A stretch of 37,975 nucleotides of DNA, from NCBI GenBank assembly GCA_947460235.1, contig CANHGK010000022.1, positions 1-37,975 on the forward strand, read 5' to 3'. A program made the translations under genes and the position numbers. Source of the stretch: Paenibacillaceae bacterium (GTDB taxonomy: Bacteria > Bacillota > Bacilli > Paenibacillales > CANHGK01). Shown piece after piece: positions 24,782 through 35,700 of the stretch. The notes beneath the pieces are model-generated. The model was not told where the DNA came from. It did no database searches and saw nothing but the letters and a program-made list of their open reading frames with translations. The stretch's first letter is position 1; every line of letters starts with the position of its first letter.

Positions 24782-27124
24782 GTGAGCTTGAAACCGGAAG
24801 AGACCTACCCGAACCGAAGTTCCATCGGATTCAAACTAACTTTGCTTGCTGTTTTCTCAGCGGCTAGTTTAGGTATCCTTTTTTCTTATATACTAACGAA
24901 TAAAGATGCTATTTTGAGATTTGAAAATCCGGTGTTTATCGGATTTCTTGGCGTGTTTATCGTAGTTGCAGTCGTACAAGTGATCATCGTTTTTATCATT
25001 AAAACTCAAATCATCAAGCCATTACATTTATTAGCAGAAATGATTCATGATGTCGCAGGCGGCCGTTTCACAATTGGTAAATTACCAGTCCACAATCGGG
25101 ACGAGCTTGGCGAATTGGGACGGGCCATGAATATTATGGTTTCCAACTTGCGAGATCTAGTCGGCGAATTAAATGAAACGTCATTTCGAACGCAAAATAT
25201 ACTTAATCATACTGGTCAAGGATTTCTAACGTTCAGTCGTAATGCATTAATTGACGATCAATTCTCAACGGAATGTGAACGCATCTTTGCAATGAATATT
25301 AATGGGTTGCCGTTTCCGTATTTGATTTTTCCAGACCATGAAGATCAACGACAATTCTTGTATCGAATCATCATTCGAATTTTGGACGAAACGGTAGATA
25401 CAAAACAAAAAACATATATTTCTTTGCTTCCGAACGAAGTGAAAATTCGCAATAAAGCAATTCGACTCGATTATAAAATCATTACTTTACACGATGGTAA
25501 AAAACAACAGTTTATGGTTGTGTTAACAGACATTACGTTGCAACGTGAACTGGAAGCGAAGATGTTAGAAGAACGCATGATGCTAAAAATGGTCGTCAAA
25601 GTCATTACTCATATGACAGACTTCATTGAACTGATTAATGATTATCATTTCTTCATTGGGGTTCAGTTGCCATCCATTCTAAATCCTGCGAATCCGATCA
25701 AAAGCGTAATTAATGATCTTTTCCGAATTGTACACACGTTCAAAGGTAACTTTAGTCAGCTAAACTTATCGCATGTCGCAAAGGAATTACACAATCTCGA
25801 AACGCGGATTAGTGAACAAAAAGCGGATCCATCTAAACAAGCATGGGAAAATGTCTATCAGTTGTTTCCTATGAATGAAATGATTGAATGGCTCGAAAAA
25901 GATATACGTAACCTTAAAAGCGTACTCGGTGATTCATTCTTTGAACAACAACTTGGTGTTCGCGTGGATCGATCACAATTGATTGAGCTTGAAAGTATGA
26001 TTTTGCGCCTATGTACACCTTATGAAGCAAAGCGACTCGTTTCAGATGTTCGTAAGTTATTATTTAGACCGTTCCGTGATTTACTTGTTAATTACATTGA
26101 ATATGTTCACGAACTTTCCGATCGATTACAAAAGCCGATCCATCCACTCGTAATAGTAGGGGGCGAGCAACCCGTGGATTTTGAATTTTATCAAAGCTTT
26201 GCCAAATCTTTAATTCATTTGTTCAGAAACGCACTTGATCATGGGATCGAAAGCGCAGAGGAGCGAGCAGCACTTTCCAAAGACGAATTGGGATCTATTA
26301 CATGTGAAATTACATTCCGTAATGATTCGATTACACTAAAAGTGAGTGATGACGGTCGTGGGATCGATCCATCGCAACTGCGAAAATCCATAGCAGTTCG
26401 TGACATTTTTACCACCGATCAAATGGAGTCATTAAGCGATGATGAAGTATTAAATCATGTGTTCTATGATGGTGTATCTACGATTAAAGAAATTACCGAA
26501 CTGTCAGGACGTGGCGTAGGACTTGCATCATTAAAACATGAAGTTGATAAACTTGGCGGAAACATTCAAATGACCAGCAATATCAACGAAGGAACATCAT
26601 TTTCGATTACATTACCCGTTGTTACGCGTGAACAATTACCTGAAGTAAGTATGGATCAATTTATGATTCCGTTACTTGAAAATGCCGTCGAATTACTTAA
26701 ACGTCATTTCGGTGTATCTATGGAAATTGATTCAGTTGAAAACACCCACTCTAATCGGATATCATTAAGCGAAATCACATCGTTCCTAAATGTTCGCGGT
26801 ATTTTTGAAGGTACATTTGTTTATTCCATTGACCGTGATTTGGCACGTGAACAAGTTAAAAGTTATGTACTAGGAGAAATTGATGACGAAGAAGTTGAAC
26901 AACTCATTGACGACGTTGTTGCTGAATGCTTAAACGTTATTATTGGACAATCTTTCAAACTATTTTCCAACGTTGAGGAATTGATTCGCATGGAGACGCC
27001 GGTTACATTACATTCGAGCGGATCCACATTAACGTACCACACATCAGAAATTTGGACTGCACAGTTGAAATCACATGTCGGTGAAATTAAACTTAGTTTC
27101 GTACTCTTAAACGATTATAGCTAA
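24782..27124 (+). CDS. Membrane sensor: HAMP, PAS-like, HPt, CheA-type ATPase, CheX-like domain
   Basis: A 780-residue kinase with two transmembrane helices (about 17-39 and 51-73) and almost no extracytoplasmic part. A HAMP linker (to about 130, DELGELGRAMN) is followed by a PAS-like module starting ILNHTGQGFLTF. The HPt helix IVHTFKGNFSQL carries the likely phospho-acceptor H318. The CheA-type ATPase shows HLFRNALDHGIE (about 479), DDGRGID (523) and GRGVGL (577). The C-terminal domain (about 634-776) matches the CheC/CheX/FliY phosphatase motif D-x3-E-x2-N (D711, E715, N718), with a proline 22 residues later. There is no CheW-like P5 domain and no receiver. GTG 24782 follows AAGGAGGG by seven bases. 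It probably feeds a receiver domain in trans. Confidence 0.85.
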   Translation: MSLKPEETYPNRSSIGFKLTLLAVFSAASLGILFSYILTNKDAILRFENPVFIGFLGVFIVVAVVQVIIVFIIKTQIIKPLHLLAEMIHDVAGGRFTIGKLPVHNRDELGELGRAMNIMVSNLRDLVGELNETSFRTQNILNHTGQGFLTFSRNALIDDQFSTECERIFAMNINGLPFPYLIFPDHEDQRQFLYRIIIRILDETVDTKQKTYISLLPNEVKIRNKAIRLDYKIITLHDGKKQQFMVVLTDITLQRELEAKMLEERMMLKMVVKVITHMTDFIELINDYHFFIGVQLPSILNPANPIKSVINDLFRIVHTFKGNFSQLNLSHVAKELHNLETRISEQKADPSKQAWENVYQLFPMNEMIEWLEKDIRNLKSVLGDSFFEQQLGVRVDRSQLIELESMILRLCTPYEAKRLVSDVRKLLFRPFRDLLVNYIEYVHELSDRLQKPIHPLVIVGGEQPVDFEFYQSFAKSLIHLFRNALDHGIESAEERAALSKDELGSITCEITFRNDSITLKVSDDGRGIDPSQLRKSIAVRDIFTTDQMESLSDDEVLNHVFYDGVSTIKEITELSGRGVGLASLKHEVDKLGGNIQMTSNINEGTSFSITLPVVTREQLPEVSMDQFMIPLLENAVELLKRHFGVSMEIDSVENTHSNRISLSEITSFLNVRGIFEGTFVYSIDRDLAREQVKSYVLGEIDDEEVEQLIDDVVAECLNVIIGQSFKLFSNVEELIRMETPVTLHSSGSTLTYHTSEIWTAQLKSHVGEIKLSFVLLNDYS

Positions 27125-27141
27125 CGAGAGGGGTGCTGTGC

Positions 27142-30100
27142 ATGGAAGGACATGTACCAGGCCCTTTTTCCAGTGGAGGGGCCTCCGCAAGAAAGAATAA
27201 TATTTTTCATCGAATTGCTCGGCAGATGACGCTCGGCCAAAAATTATTTTGGTTTGCAAGTCTGTGCATTTTTGGCGTGCTTACGCTTGTCGGCGTGATC
27301 GGATACAGCATTGCCAAAAATAACGTCAAAGAACAAGTTGGTTTAAGTGCACATCAATCGGTTGTGCAAGCCACAGAAAAGTTGGATGTACTCCTTAAAA
27401 GTTATGAGTCTATTGCTCGGCAGATTAGTGTCAATCGTGAGTTTCGAAAAAATATCGAGTGGTTAAACGGTAAGCGGTTGAATGATCCGGTGACATTCGA
27501 CAAATATAATTCTGTAGAGAATGATTTAAGTAGTATCACAACTGCGAATCCTGATGTGGTTGGGGTTCGATTGGTTTCTGTAAATTATCAAATCGGTCAA
27601 GAAGACAAAATACAGTTTGAAACTTCGTTACCAACTCAAGATATTTTGATGCAACCCAACCATTTGGATATTGTTAAATACATTAAAAATCAAGACGGAA
27701 AAGAAGTATGGTTTCCAACCTCTAAACAAGGATTTTTTGGAAAAAAAGAAGTCAGTGCATCCAAAAACTATATTGGTCCGACGTTTACACTTGGAAAATT
27801 AATAAAAAATGCTAAACATCCTTCTTCTGAATGGGTTTTATTAATTGAAATCAAAATGAATGCTTTGGACTCTGTTTTTTCATCATTAAACCTTGGTCAA
27901 AATTCAAGAACCTATGTGATTGTTCCAAATGGAAACGTTGTTTATTCACAAAATCAAGATGAATTAGAGATGGTATTAGATGTACCAGCAACCTCTAAAA
28001 TTGAACTTGGTTTTTGGTACGAAAGTGATATTGAAGATACATTGTTTGCAGTTCATCATTCAGTTCAAACCAATTGGCTGATCATTGGAAAAGTTCCGTC
28101 ACATGTGTTTTTTCAAGTGTTAAATGTTGAAACATTTATTGAGTTCCTCATTGGTCTCGTGATTGTATTCATTATTGCAAATTTAATAGCGCATTATACA
28201 AGGAAAAATATCGCAAAACCAATATTGAGTTTATCAGAAGCAGCGAATCGGATTGGTAATGGTGATCTCAATCTTGAGCGAGTTTCTGTAGACACCAGGG
28301 ATGAGATTGGGGAATTGTCCATTGCGATAAACGTGATGGCAAGTCTTGTAGATCGAGTTCGTTTAACGAAAAGTCGAGTACAGCTACTATTAGACAATAC
28401 TGGTCAAGGTTTTCTAATCACGAATGAATTGTTGATCATTCAACCGGAATACAGCGCAACCTGTGAAGAGTTTTTCCGTAAACCAATTGCAGGAATTGAA
28501 CTTCAATCTTTGCTTTTTCCACATAGTATGGAAAATCAATATTTGATTCATGATGTCATTGCTGCGGTTTTGGGTCAACGTTCAACTTCACGTAGAAGTG
28601 CATATTTATCGTTGTTGCCTACTGAAATTGACATTTATGGAAACTTTTATAAATGTGAATTTAGAATTTTAGATCATGAAGAAGATCCGAATTTACGAGT
28701 TATGCTTATTTTGACTGATAAATCACAAGAAAAACAATTGGAATCTAAATTGGAACGCGATGAATTGGTTTTGTCAATGATCGTCAATGTTGCTTCGAAT
28801 CATGAGGAAGTATTAAATGTGATTCATGATTTTGAACACTTTGCTTCTGGTGGATGGCGAGTTAATTGGGAACATGGAAAAAGGTTTAAAGAACATTTTA
28901 CTCAATTAATGCGAGAAATTCACACGTATCGAGGCACATTTAGTCAATTTTCATTCGTTAATTTACCCAAAAAATTAAGTAAATTAGAATCGGATATTAC
29001 AGAGCGATTACAGCGATTGAATACCACGAATGATGAGCAGCAGATGTTACGATGGTTTTCGCAATTGCCATTTCAACGCTGGCTCGATGATGATAAATTA
29101 ATTATCCAAGATACAATGGGTGAAAACTTTTTGCGTCGCGCGGTTACTGTAAATATACCTCGTATTCGAATTCAAGAATTTGAAGGTGAAATATTAAATA
29201 TGCTTCCTCCTTACGAAGCACAAAAAATATTAACCGAGTTCCGCAGATTACAAGTAAAACCATTAAAACAATTGTTACGAAGATATACGGAATATGTATT
29301 ACAACTTGCTGAGCGAATGGGGAAATGGGTAAGACCGTTTGAAATTGAAGGAGAATCGATATTAGTTGAACCTGGCGAATATCGTGAGTTGGTCAAAAGT
29401 TTAGTGCATCTATTTCGAAATATGGTTGACCATGGACTTGAAATGCCAGAAGATCGTTTAGTAAATGGTAAATCTGAAAGTGGATCGATACATTGTCAAC
29501 TTTCAGTACTTAACAATTTTATTGTGATAGAAATCGGTGATGATGGAAGAGGTCTTAACCTTAGTCAAATCCGTAATAAAATCATTGAAAATAGTTTGTT
29601 AAGCGAACAAGAAGCGGATCATTTAAGTGACGAGGCATTGAAAGAATATATTTTTCATGATGGATTTTCGACAAGAGATGAAGTTAGTGAATTATCTGGT
29701 CGTGGTGTTGGAATGTCTGTCGTAAAAGCAGAAGTAGATAAATTAGGTGGTCAACTTATAATTGATTCAAAACATAATTTGGGAACTACTTTTACGATTA
29801 AAATTCCGATGCGAGATGGTTCGATGATTAGTAATATTACAATCGATACCTTAATGGAACCATTTAGTGAAGTTGCAGAGCATGTACTGATAAATAATTT
29901 TGAATTGGAAGTTCAATCTAACGAAGTGATTGAACAAAGCCAGAGTCGTTTTGAATTGAAAGAATTAACAACAATGATTTTTGTGCGTGGTGTTATTGAA
30001 GGTTATTTTATGATGACATTAAACCGAGATATCGCAGAATATATGAGCAGTCAATTCGTACTAGGAGATTTAAGTCAGGAAGAAGTAGCAATCATGATGG

Positions 30101-30330
30101 AAGAAGTTGTTGGTGAATGTTTAAATTTAATTCTTGGAAGTGCATTTAAGCATTTCCCGCAAATTGATGAGTTTATTCGCATGGAAACACCGATTACGAT
30201 TTATGGAGATTCACCAGTTTTTAAGTACTTTCAGACAGAAACACGCACAAATCTCATTCAAACGAATTTTGGCGAAGTGAAGATTTGTCTAATACTTATG
30301 GACCAAATGTTAGAAGAAGCCAAGGTGTAA
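27142..30330 (+). CDS. Membrane sensor with extracellular Cache-like domain, HPt, CheA-type ATPase and CheX-like domain
   Basis: Paralogue of the preceding kinase, 1063 residues. TM1 (about 37-59) and TM2 (332-352) flank an extracytoplasmic region of about 270 residues resembling a double Cache sensor. HAMP follows (RDEIGELSIAIN), then the PAS-like LLDNTGQGFLIT and an HPt with H594 in IHTYRGTFSQF. The ATPase motifs are HLFRNMVDHGLE (756), DDGRGLNL (800) and GRGVGM (853). The CheX-like end has E992-C-L-N995, with Glu rather than Asp/Ser at the first motif position. Start ATG 27142 suits GAGAGG at 27126-27131; an in-frame GTG at 27133 lies too close to it. Only 17 bases separate it from the previous gene, so the two are co-transcribed. 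Confidence 0.85.
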   Translation: MEGHVPGPFSSGGASARKNNIFHRIARQMTLGQKLFWFASLCIFGVLTLVGVIGYSIAKNNVKEQVGLSAHQSVVQATEKLDVLLKSYESIARQISVNREFRKNIEWLNGKRLNDPVTFDKYNSVENDLSSITTANPDVVGVRLVSVNYQIGQEDKIQFETSLPTQDILMQPNHLDIVKYIKNQDGKEVWFPTSKQGFFGKKEVSASKNYIGPTFTLGKLIKNAKHPSSEWVLLIEIKMNALDSVFSSLNLGQNSRTYVIVPNGNVVYSQNQDELEMVLDVPATSKIELGFWYESDIEDTLFAVHHSVQTNWLIIGKVPSHVFFQVLNVETFIEFLIGLVIVFIIANLIAHYTRKNIAKPILSLSEAANRIGNGDLNLERVSVDTRDEIGELSIAINVMASLVDRVRLTKSRVQLLLDNTGQGFLITNELLIIQPEYSATCEEFFRKPIAGIELQSLLFPHSMENQYLIHDVIAAVLGQRSTSRRSAYLSLLPTEIDIYGNFYKCEFRILDHEEDPNLRVMLILTDKSQEKQLESKLERDELVLSMIVNVASNHEEVLNVIHDFEHFASGGWRVNWEHGKRFKEHFTQLMREIHTYRGTFSQFSFVNLPKKLSKLESDITERLQRLNTTNDEQQMLRWFSQLPFQRWLDDDKLIIQDTMGENFLRRAVTVNIPRIRIQEFEGEILNMLPPYEAQKILTEFRRLQVKPLKQLLRRYTEYVLQLAERMGKWVRPFEIEGESILVEPGEYRELVKSLVHLFRNMVDHGLEMPEDRLVNGKSESGSIHCQLSVLNNFIVIEIGDDGRGLNLSQIRNKIIENSLLSEQEADHLSDEALKEYIFHDGFSTRDEVSELSGRGVGMSVVKAEVDKLGGQLIIDSKHNLGTTFTIKIPMRDGSMISNITIDTLMEPFSEVAEHVLINNFELEVQSNEVIEQSQSRFELKELTTMIFVRGVIEGYFMMTLNRDIAEYMSSQFVLGDLSQEEVAIMMEEVVGECLNLILGSAFKHFPQIDEFIRMETPITIYGDSPVFKYFQTETRTNLIQTNFGEVKICLILMDQMLEEAKV

Positions 30331-30345
30331 ACTTGGCTTTTTTTT
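30317..30345 (+). terminator. Rho-independent terminator of the tandem kinase unit
   Basis: AAGCCAAG (30317-30324) pairs with CTTGGCTT (30332-30339) around a 7-base loop that contains the stop codon of the kinase gene. A T-run continues to 30345. Confidence 0.85.
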
Positions 30346-30350
30346 ATGCG

Positions 30351-30389
30351 AAAAATCCCTCAGCAACGATTCAAGTTGTTGAGGGATTT
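30351..30389 (-). terminator. Rho-independent terminator of the hybrid kinase unit
   Basis: The arm at 30375-30389 pairs with 30353-30367 over 15 positions with one wobble. Read on the - strand the stem is followed by a run of T (A-run 30351-30355 on the + strand). It lies immediately beyond the stop of the leftward kinase gene, back to back with the terminator of the converging unit. Confidence 0.85.
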
Positions 30390-30391
30390 GT

Positions 30392-32707
30392 TTATGTTTG
30401 TTTTAAAAATTGTTTTGACACATGACCAACTTTTAATTGCATGTCAATCCGTGCCAAAAGTTCCTGTTTGCTGAACGGTTTCGTCACATAGTCGTTTGCT
30501 CCTGCCATAAAGCCCTTTACAATGTCTTCATTTGTGTTTTTGGCAGAAAGTAAAATAATTGGCAACACATGTTGCGTAAATTGTTTGCGAACTTCTTTTG
30601 TCACATCGTAACCTGACATCTTTGGCATCATTACGTCAAGCAATATAAGATCCGGTTGCAATCCTTTTTTGATCATCGCAAGTGCTTCTACGCCATTATT
30701 TGCTGTAAATAATCGATAATTAAATTGACTGAGGTGATTTACTAAAACGTTTAAATTGATTGCTTCATCATCTACTAATAAAATTGTACTGTCATACGTC
30801 GAAGATTGACCCAAAAAGACGGGGTCAACATCCCAATCTACAAGTAATGCATGTTCATATGCACTTTGTTGATGTTCGTTTGTAATTGAAGATTCAACCA
30901 TATCATCTTGAAACGCAATTGGTAAACTAAACGTGAATGTCGTTCCTTTTCCAAGTGTACTTTCAACTTGGATATTTCCTTTTTGAAGTTCAATCAGTTG
31001 TTTTGTTACCGCAAGACCTAATCCTGTACCCCCATAACTCCGTTCTAATGATCCTTCGATTTGTTCAAATGATTTAAAGATATCATCCAAACGATCTGAA
31101 GGGATTCCAATTCCAGTATCTTTAATCGAGATACTCAAGTGGTTACCTTGAATCGCGGAAAACATTTCAATCATCCCAGCATCCGTAAATTTAATTGAAT
31201 TAGACAAGATATTATGCAAAATTTGTTGAAGTCGATTCTCATCTGCTAATACAGCTGGTGGATTAGATTTAGAAATGTGATTAATAATTTCCACTGGTTT
31301 TTTACCAATCAGTGATTTTAATAATGCGACGGTCATCTCAGCAACTGTAGAAACATCAACAGGACGAATTCGAAGTTCAAGTTTCTTATTTTTCATTTTG
31401 TTGAAATCGAGAATGTCATTCACTAACGTATTTAAACGCAAGCCACTAGCAATGATTATTCGTAAATTTTTATTTACGACCTCATTTAATTTACCACCCA
31501 CACCATCTATTAAGGATTCTGCGATCCCAATAATTCCGTTTAGCGGTGTCCGAAGTTCATGTGAAGTGTTGGATAAAATTTGATCTTTGAGCGCATTTAG
31601 TTTAATCAGTTCTTCAGACTGTCTCGCAAGTTGTTCATTGTTAACACGTAATTCAGTAGATGTGTGGACGAGTGAGTCATTCATTTGTTGAAAACGGCGA
31701 AATAAAATAAACGAAATGATAAAAATAATGATCAACAATGTAAACATGCAAATGTTCATCCATAGTGTTTGATTGACATTTTTAAATAAATCGGAGGTTG
31801 GGATATACGTATAAAGAATCCAGTTGGTAATCGATGATTGTTGCTTAATCAAAACAAAGTCGGTGTTGTTTTTATTGACAAATTGAATCGAATCACCGTT
31901 CTGATGTTCTAATGGAATAGAATATGATTTACTAGTGAGTAATGCATTAGACGAATAGACAACCATTCCATTTTGATCCATTAAATAAAAACTTGTACCG
32001 TTCTCTAGTTTTATTCGATCGTAAATTGCTTGAAAAAAATGAATCCCAATTTCGGCATCAAATACATATTCATCTCCACTAATTGATTTCATATTTGTAA
32101 AGGGACTTAATAATGCAAATTCTGGACCAGTATAATCGCGAATCACCTTGTTATCGAGTTCGTTTGATTTCATCCAACCGTTGATGGAAGTAGGTAACCA
32201 AGTATATTGTTTAATATCCATTAATGAATGCTTGAAAATTGGTTTATTTTGATCGATGGGTATGAATAGTTTTGATGATAACGTTGATATATTAGTATTA
32301 TCATCTGTTGTTCCATTTTTGATATTTACGCCAATATTATTAATATTTAAAAGGCGAATGATATGAATGTTTTTATTGGTACTTTTTGATGTTTCTAATA
32401 TTTGTCTGATTTTTGTGTTTATTGTATTGTTCGATTGGTTCGCAAAATTATGGTTAACATTTTTTATAATAAAACGTAAATCAGGACTATAGTTTAATTG
32501 GTCCACTGCTTTTCTGATCTGTTCTAACTCGACGTCCATTCGATCCATTGCTTGAGATACCGCTTGGCTACTTGCTTTTGCTAATGTAGATCGAATCGTT
32601 TCCTTTGAAGTAGAATATGCAAAATAACTCACTGTAAAAACAGCAATTAATACAATGAAAAATAGTATGAAAAATTTGGTCGTTTGATTTTTGTTATGAT
32701 CAAGCAT
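30392..32707 (-). CDS. Hybrid sensor histidine kinase with C-terminal receiver
   Basis: A 771-residue membrane kinase. TM1 (about 12-32) and TM2 (about 317-340) enclose an extracytoplasmic Cache-like region of about 280 residues. A short coiled coil leads to a HisKA domain (SNTSHELRTPLNGIIG, H383) and an HATPase domain (NRLQQILHNILSNSIKFTD, DTGIGIP and GGTGLGLAV). The receiver is ILLVDDEAINLNV with phospho-acceptor D691 in LLDVMMPKMSG and the conserved lysine in YVTKPFS. Start ATG 32707 is supported by GAGGTGAC six bases upstream. It overlaps the end of the upstream hybrid kinase by eight bases, so the two are coupled. The receiver is an obvious partner for HPt domains nearby. Confidence 0.92.
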   Translation of the reverse strand: MLDHNKNQTTKFFILFFIVLIAVFTVSYFAYSTSKETIRSTLAKASSQAVSQAMDRMDVELEQIRKAVDQLNYSPDLRFIIKNVNHNFANQSNNTINTKIRQILETSKSTNKNIHIIRLLNINNIGVNIKNGTTDDNTNISTLSSKLFIPIDQNKPIFKHSLMDIKQYTWLPTSINGWMKSNELDNKVIRDYTGPEFALLSPFTNMKSISGDEYVFDAEIGIHFFQAIYDRIKLENGTSFYLMDQNGMVVYSSNALLTSKSYSIPLEHQNGDSIQFVNKNNTDFVLIKQQSSITNWILYTYIPTSDLFKNVNQTLWMNICMFTLLIIIFIISFILFRRFQQMNDSLVHTSTELRVNNEQLARQSEELIKLNALKDQILSNTSHELRTPLNGIIGIAESLIDGVGGKLNEVVNKNLRIIIASGLRLNTLVNDILDFNKMKNKKLELRIRPVDVSTVAEMTVALLKSLIGKKPVEIINHISKSNPPAVLADENRLQQILHNILSNSIKFTDAGMIEMFSAIQGNHLSISIKDTGIGIPSDRLDDIFKSFEQIEGSLERSYGGTGLGLAVTKQLIELQKGNIQVESTLGKGTTFTFSLPIAFQDDMVESSITNEHQQSAYEHALLVDWDVDPVFLGQSSTYDSTILLVDDEAINLNVLVNHLSQFNYRLFTANNGVEALAMIKKGLQPDLILLDVMMPKMSGYDVTKEVRKQFTQHVLPIILLSAKNTNEDIVKGFMAGANDYVTKPFSKQELLARIDMQLKVGHVSKQFLKQT

Positions 32708-35700
32708 GGACAGTCACCTCGTTTGATAACAGAATGTCCACGTTTTGAAATTCGAATACAAATGTACTACCTTTTCCGCGCTGAGATTGTACCGTAACAG
32801 TGCCATTTGCAAGGTCCGTTTGGTATTTGACCGCAGCCAGCCCAACGCCGCGTCCTGCAAATTCATTTGTGCTTGTAGAAGTACTCATTGCGTCCTGAAA
32901 GATTAGATTTTGGATCGCTTCGTCTGACATATCATTAATTTCTTGTCGTGTCATCTCACTTTCTAAGATCAGTTTGCGACGTAATTTGTTCGTATCGATT
33001 CCTTTGCCATCATCACTGATTGATAATTCAAATGAATCATTTTGCTTGCATTTGAATGAAATTTGAATGGTTGATCTGTTTTCTTTTGCAGACATTAGTC
33101 GTTCCTCGATGGATTCCAACCCGTGTTCAACAATATTTCTAAACATATGCACGAGACCATCGCTAAATCCTCGATATTGATCAGGATTTAATAGAAATGG
33201 ATTGCCATGATATTCAAATTGCGGAATGCATTTGCCGCGTTGTTCTGCTAATTCCATTGTGTATGTTTCATAGCGTTTGACAAGATCAAATGCATTCATG
33301 TAATACATTTGTTTTATTTTGTGAATTACCGGTGGTTTTAATTGGATTGGAATGGTGTCTTCAACTAATTGTTGTACTTCGCGTATTATGGTTTGATCCA
33401 CACGAACAGAAGTAGTGGCTTGTAATGGGTCGAAACCGAATAACTCTTTTAATTCATCTAAATCATCTTGAATGGTTGCGCGTAGTGAGTGAGTGTTAAC
33501 CCATTCGCCGATTATTTCAACGGAAATGGAATCGTCTTCCATTAACGCAGATAGTTCTGTTTCGAGTGCATGTAAATTTGAACCTGTTTTTGAGAAACCA
33601 TATTGCAGTAGATTTCCCTTGTACGTATGAAGGACTCGGTACATGTTTACACACCATTCGATACCATCGGAAGTTTGCGGATGAATCGTCCATTCATTTC
33701 TTGAGAAATGATCGAACGATTGAATCAATTGGGTGATGTCTCGTTCATTTGTCACAGTTTTCACGATCATTTCTCGTCGTTGGTGTTCGATTTTGATTTG
33801 GTCAGATAATTTTTTTGCTTCTGAAACATCGGTGACCACAACCATCATTTGGCTATCTTTTCCATTTGATGAGGGCATGAGCTTATAAATAAACTTAATA
33901 AATTTGTTTTGATAATGTAATTCCTCCGGTAAAAGTCCCATCATCATCGAAACGGTAGCAGCATCCTTTGTATCAATGATGGTTTCAAGTACAGCACTTA
34001 ATGATTTTTGCTCATCAGATGAATCAGGATAAATCAGTGCGGGGAATTGTTCATGCTCAATATTTCGATTGAAGATTTTTAAACATTCTGAACTGAATTC
34101 CGGTTGTACTTTTAGTTCACGATCAATTGTTAAGAAGCCTTGATCGGAATGATCTAAAAGTGCACGAATCGATCTCGTGCGTTGATCGACGGCGTGTTGC
34201 ATCATTCGGTTCCAGTCCGATAATTGAAGGTGAGTACTAATTCTCGCTAAGAGTTCGAATTTATTTATTGGTTTTGTCATGTAATCATTTGCGCCGACTT
34301 CAAAAGCCGTTTTTAAGTCTTCATTTTGATTTTTTGCGGTCAACAAGAGAATTGGTAATTTGTTGATTGAATTTTTCCAACGCACTCTTCGAGTGACTTC
34401 GTATCCTGTAATTTCAGGCATCATTACATCCAGTAAAATAAGGTCGGGAATATAGCCATTATCCATCATATTTAATGCTTCTTTACCATTGGCGGCAGTC
34501 ATCAATTCATAGGGCTGAGTGGATAAATGATTTAAGATGACTTGAATGTTAATTGGTTCATCATCAACGATGAGAATTCGGTAATGCACGGTGGTAGGAT
34601 CAAGTATGTCTGTATGTTGTGATACGGGTTTGAAATCCGTCGCTAATTTTTCATATTCAATCGAACGCGGACCTTCCTTCGAGTCTCTGGTATCAAGTGC
34701 AGACACATGTAACGCAGTTGTTGGCAGTGTAAATGAAAAAACACTGCCTTTGTTTTCCTTAGAGCGGACACCAATCACGCCACCATGCATTTCTACAAGT
34801 TGTTTTGTAATGGAAAGCCCTAATCCAGTCCCACCGTATTTTCTGCTGATTGTACCATCCGCTTGTTCGAATGCTTTGAAAAGACTTGAAATTTTGTTTT
34901 CAGGAATCCCAATGCCAGAGTCTTCGATTTCGATTTTCATCCATTCATTTGTTTCGAGTGAAGCGCGTATTTTAATCGAACCTTTTTCTGTAAATTTAAA
35001 TGCATTGTTTAAAAGGTTATGGAAAATTTGTTGTAATCGGTTATCATCACCGTAAACATTTGGTAATGAAGGTGCAACATCTACGGAAATGGTTAGTTTT
35101 TTCGTTTCAAACATTGGCCCTAATAATGCCAAGGTTTGTTCGATTGAACTGCGTAAAGATAGGGGACGTTGATAGATTTCCAATTTTTGATTTTTTAATT
35201 TTGCAAAATCAAGAATGTCATTTACAAGATTGGATAGTCTGCGACCACTTGCTGTGATCATGCGTAAATTCTTGATGGCCGCATCACTCATATCACCACT
35301 TATACCATCTAAAAGTGATTCGGCGATTCCGATAATTCCGTTTAATGGAGTTCGTAACTCGTGAGATGTATTCGATAAAATCTGGTCCTTCATTTCGTTT
35401 AATTGCATTAATTCTTGTGATTGTTGTTCGAGTTTCACATTGTTTTGACGCAGTTCTAAACCTGATTTTTCTAATTGACTATTCATTTTGATGAATCTTT
35501 TAAACAAAATAATGGTAAGTATGAATACGAGAACTAATAAACCAATGACAAACATATTAACGATTAATGTATTGTTTGCAGCTTTAAATAATGACGCGGT
35601 AGGAATACTTGTGATAATCGACCAATTGTTGATTGCAGATTTTTGTTTAAGGATCATAAATTCTTGATTGTTTAATTGAGCGTATTGAACAGTATCCTTG

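Noticed and set aside
34591-35055. A 154-codon + strand frame opposite the double kinase
   Set aside because: It is antisense to the receiver and HATPase coding region, which has clear motifs; the frame encodes nothing recognisable.
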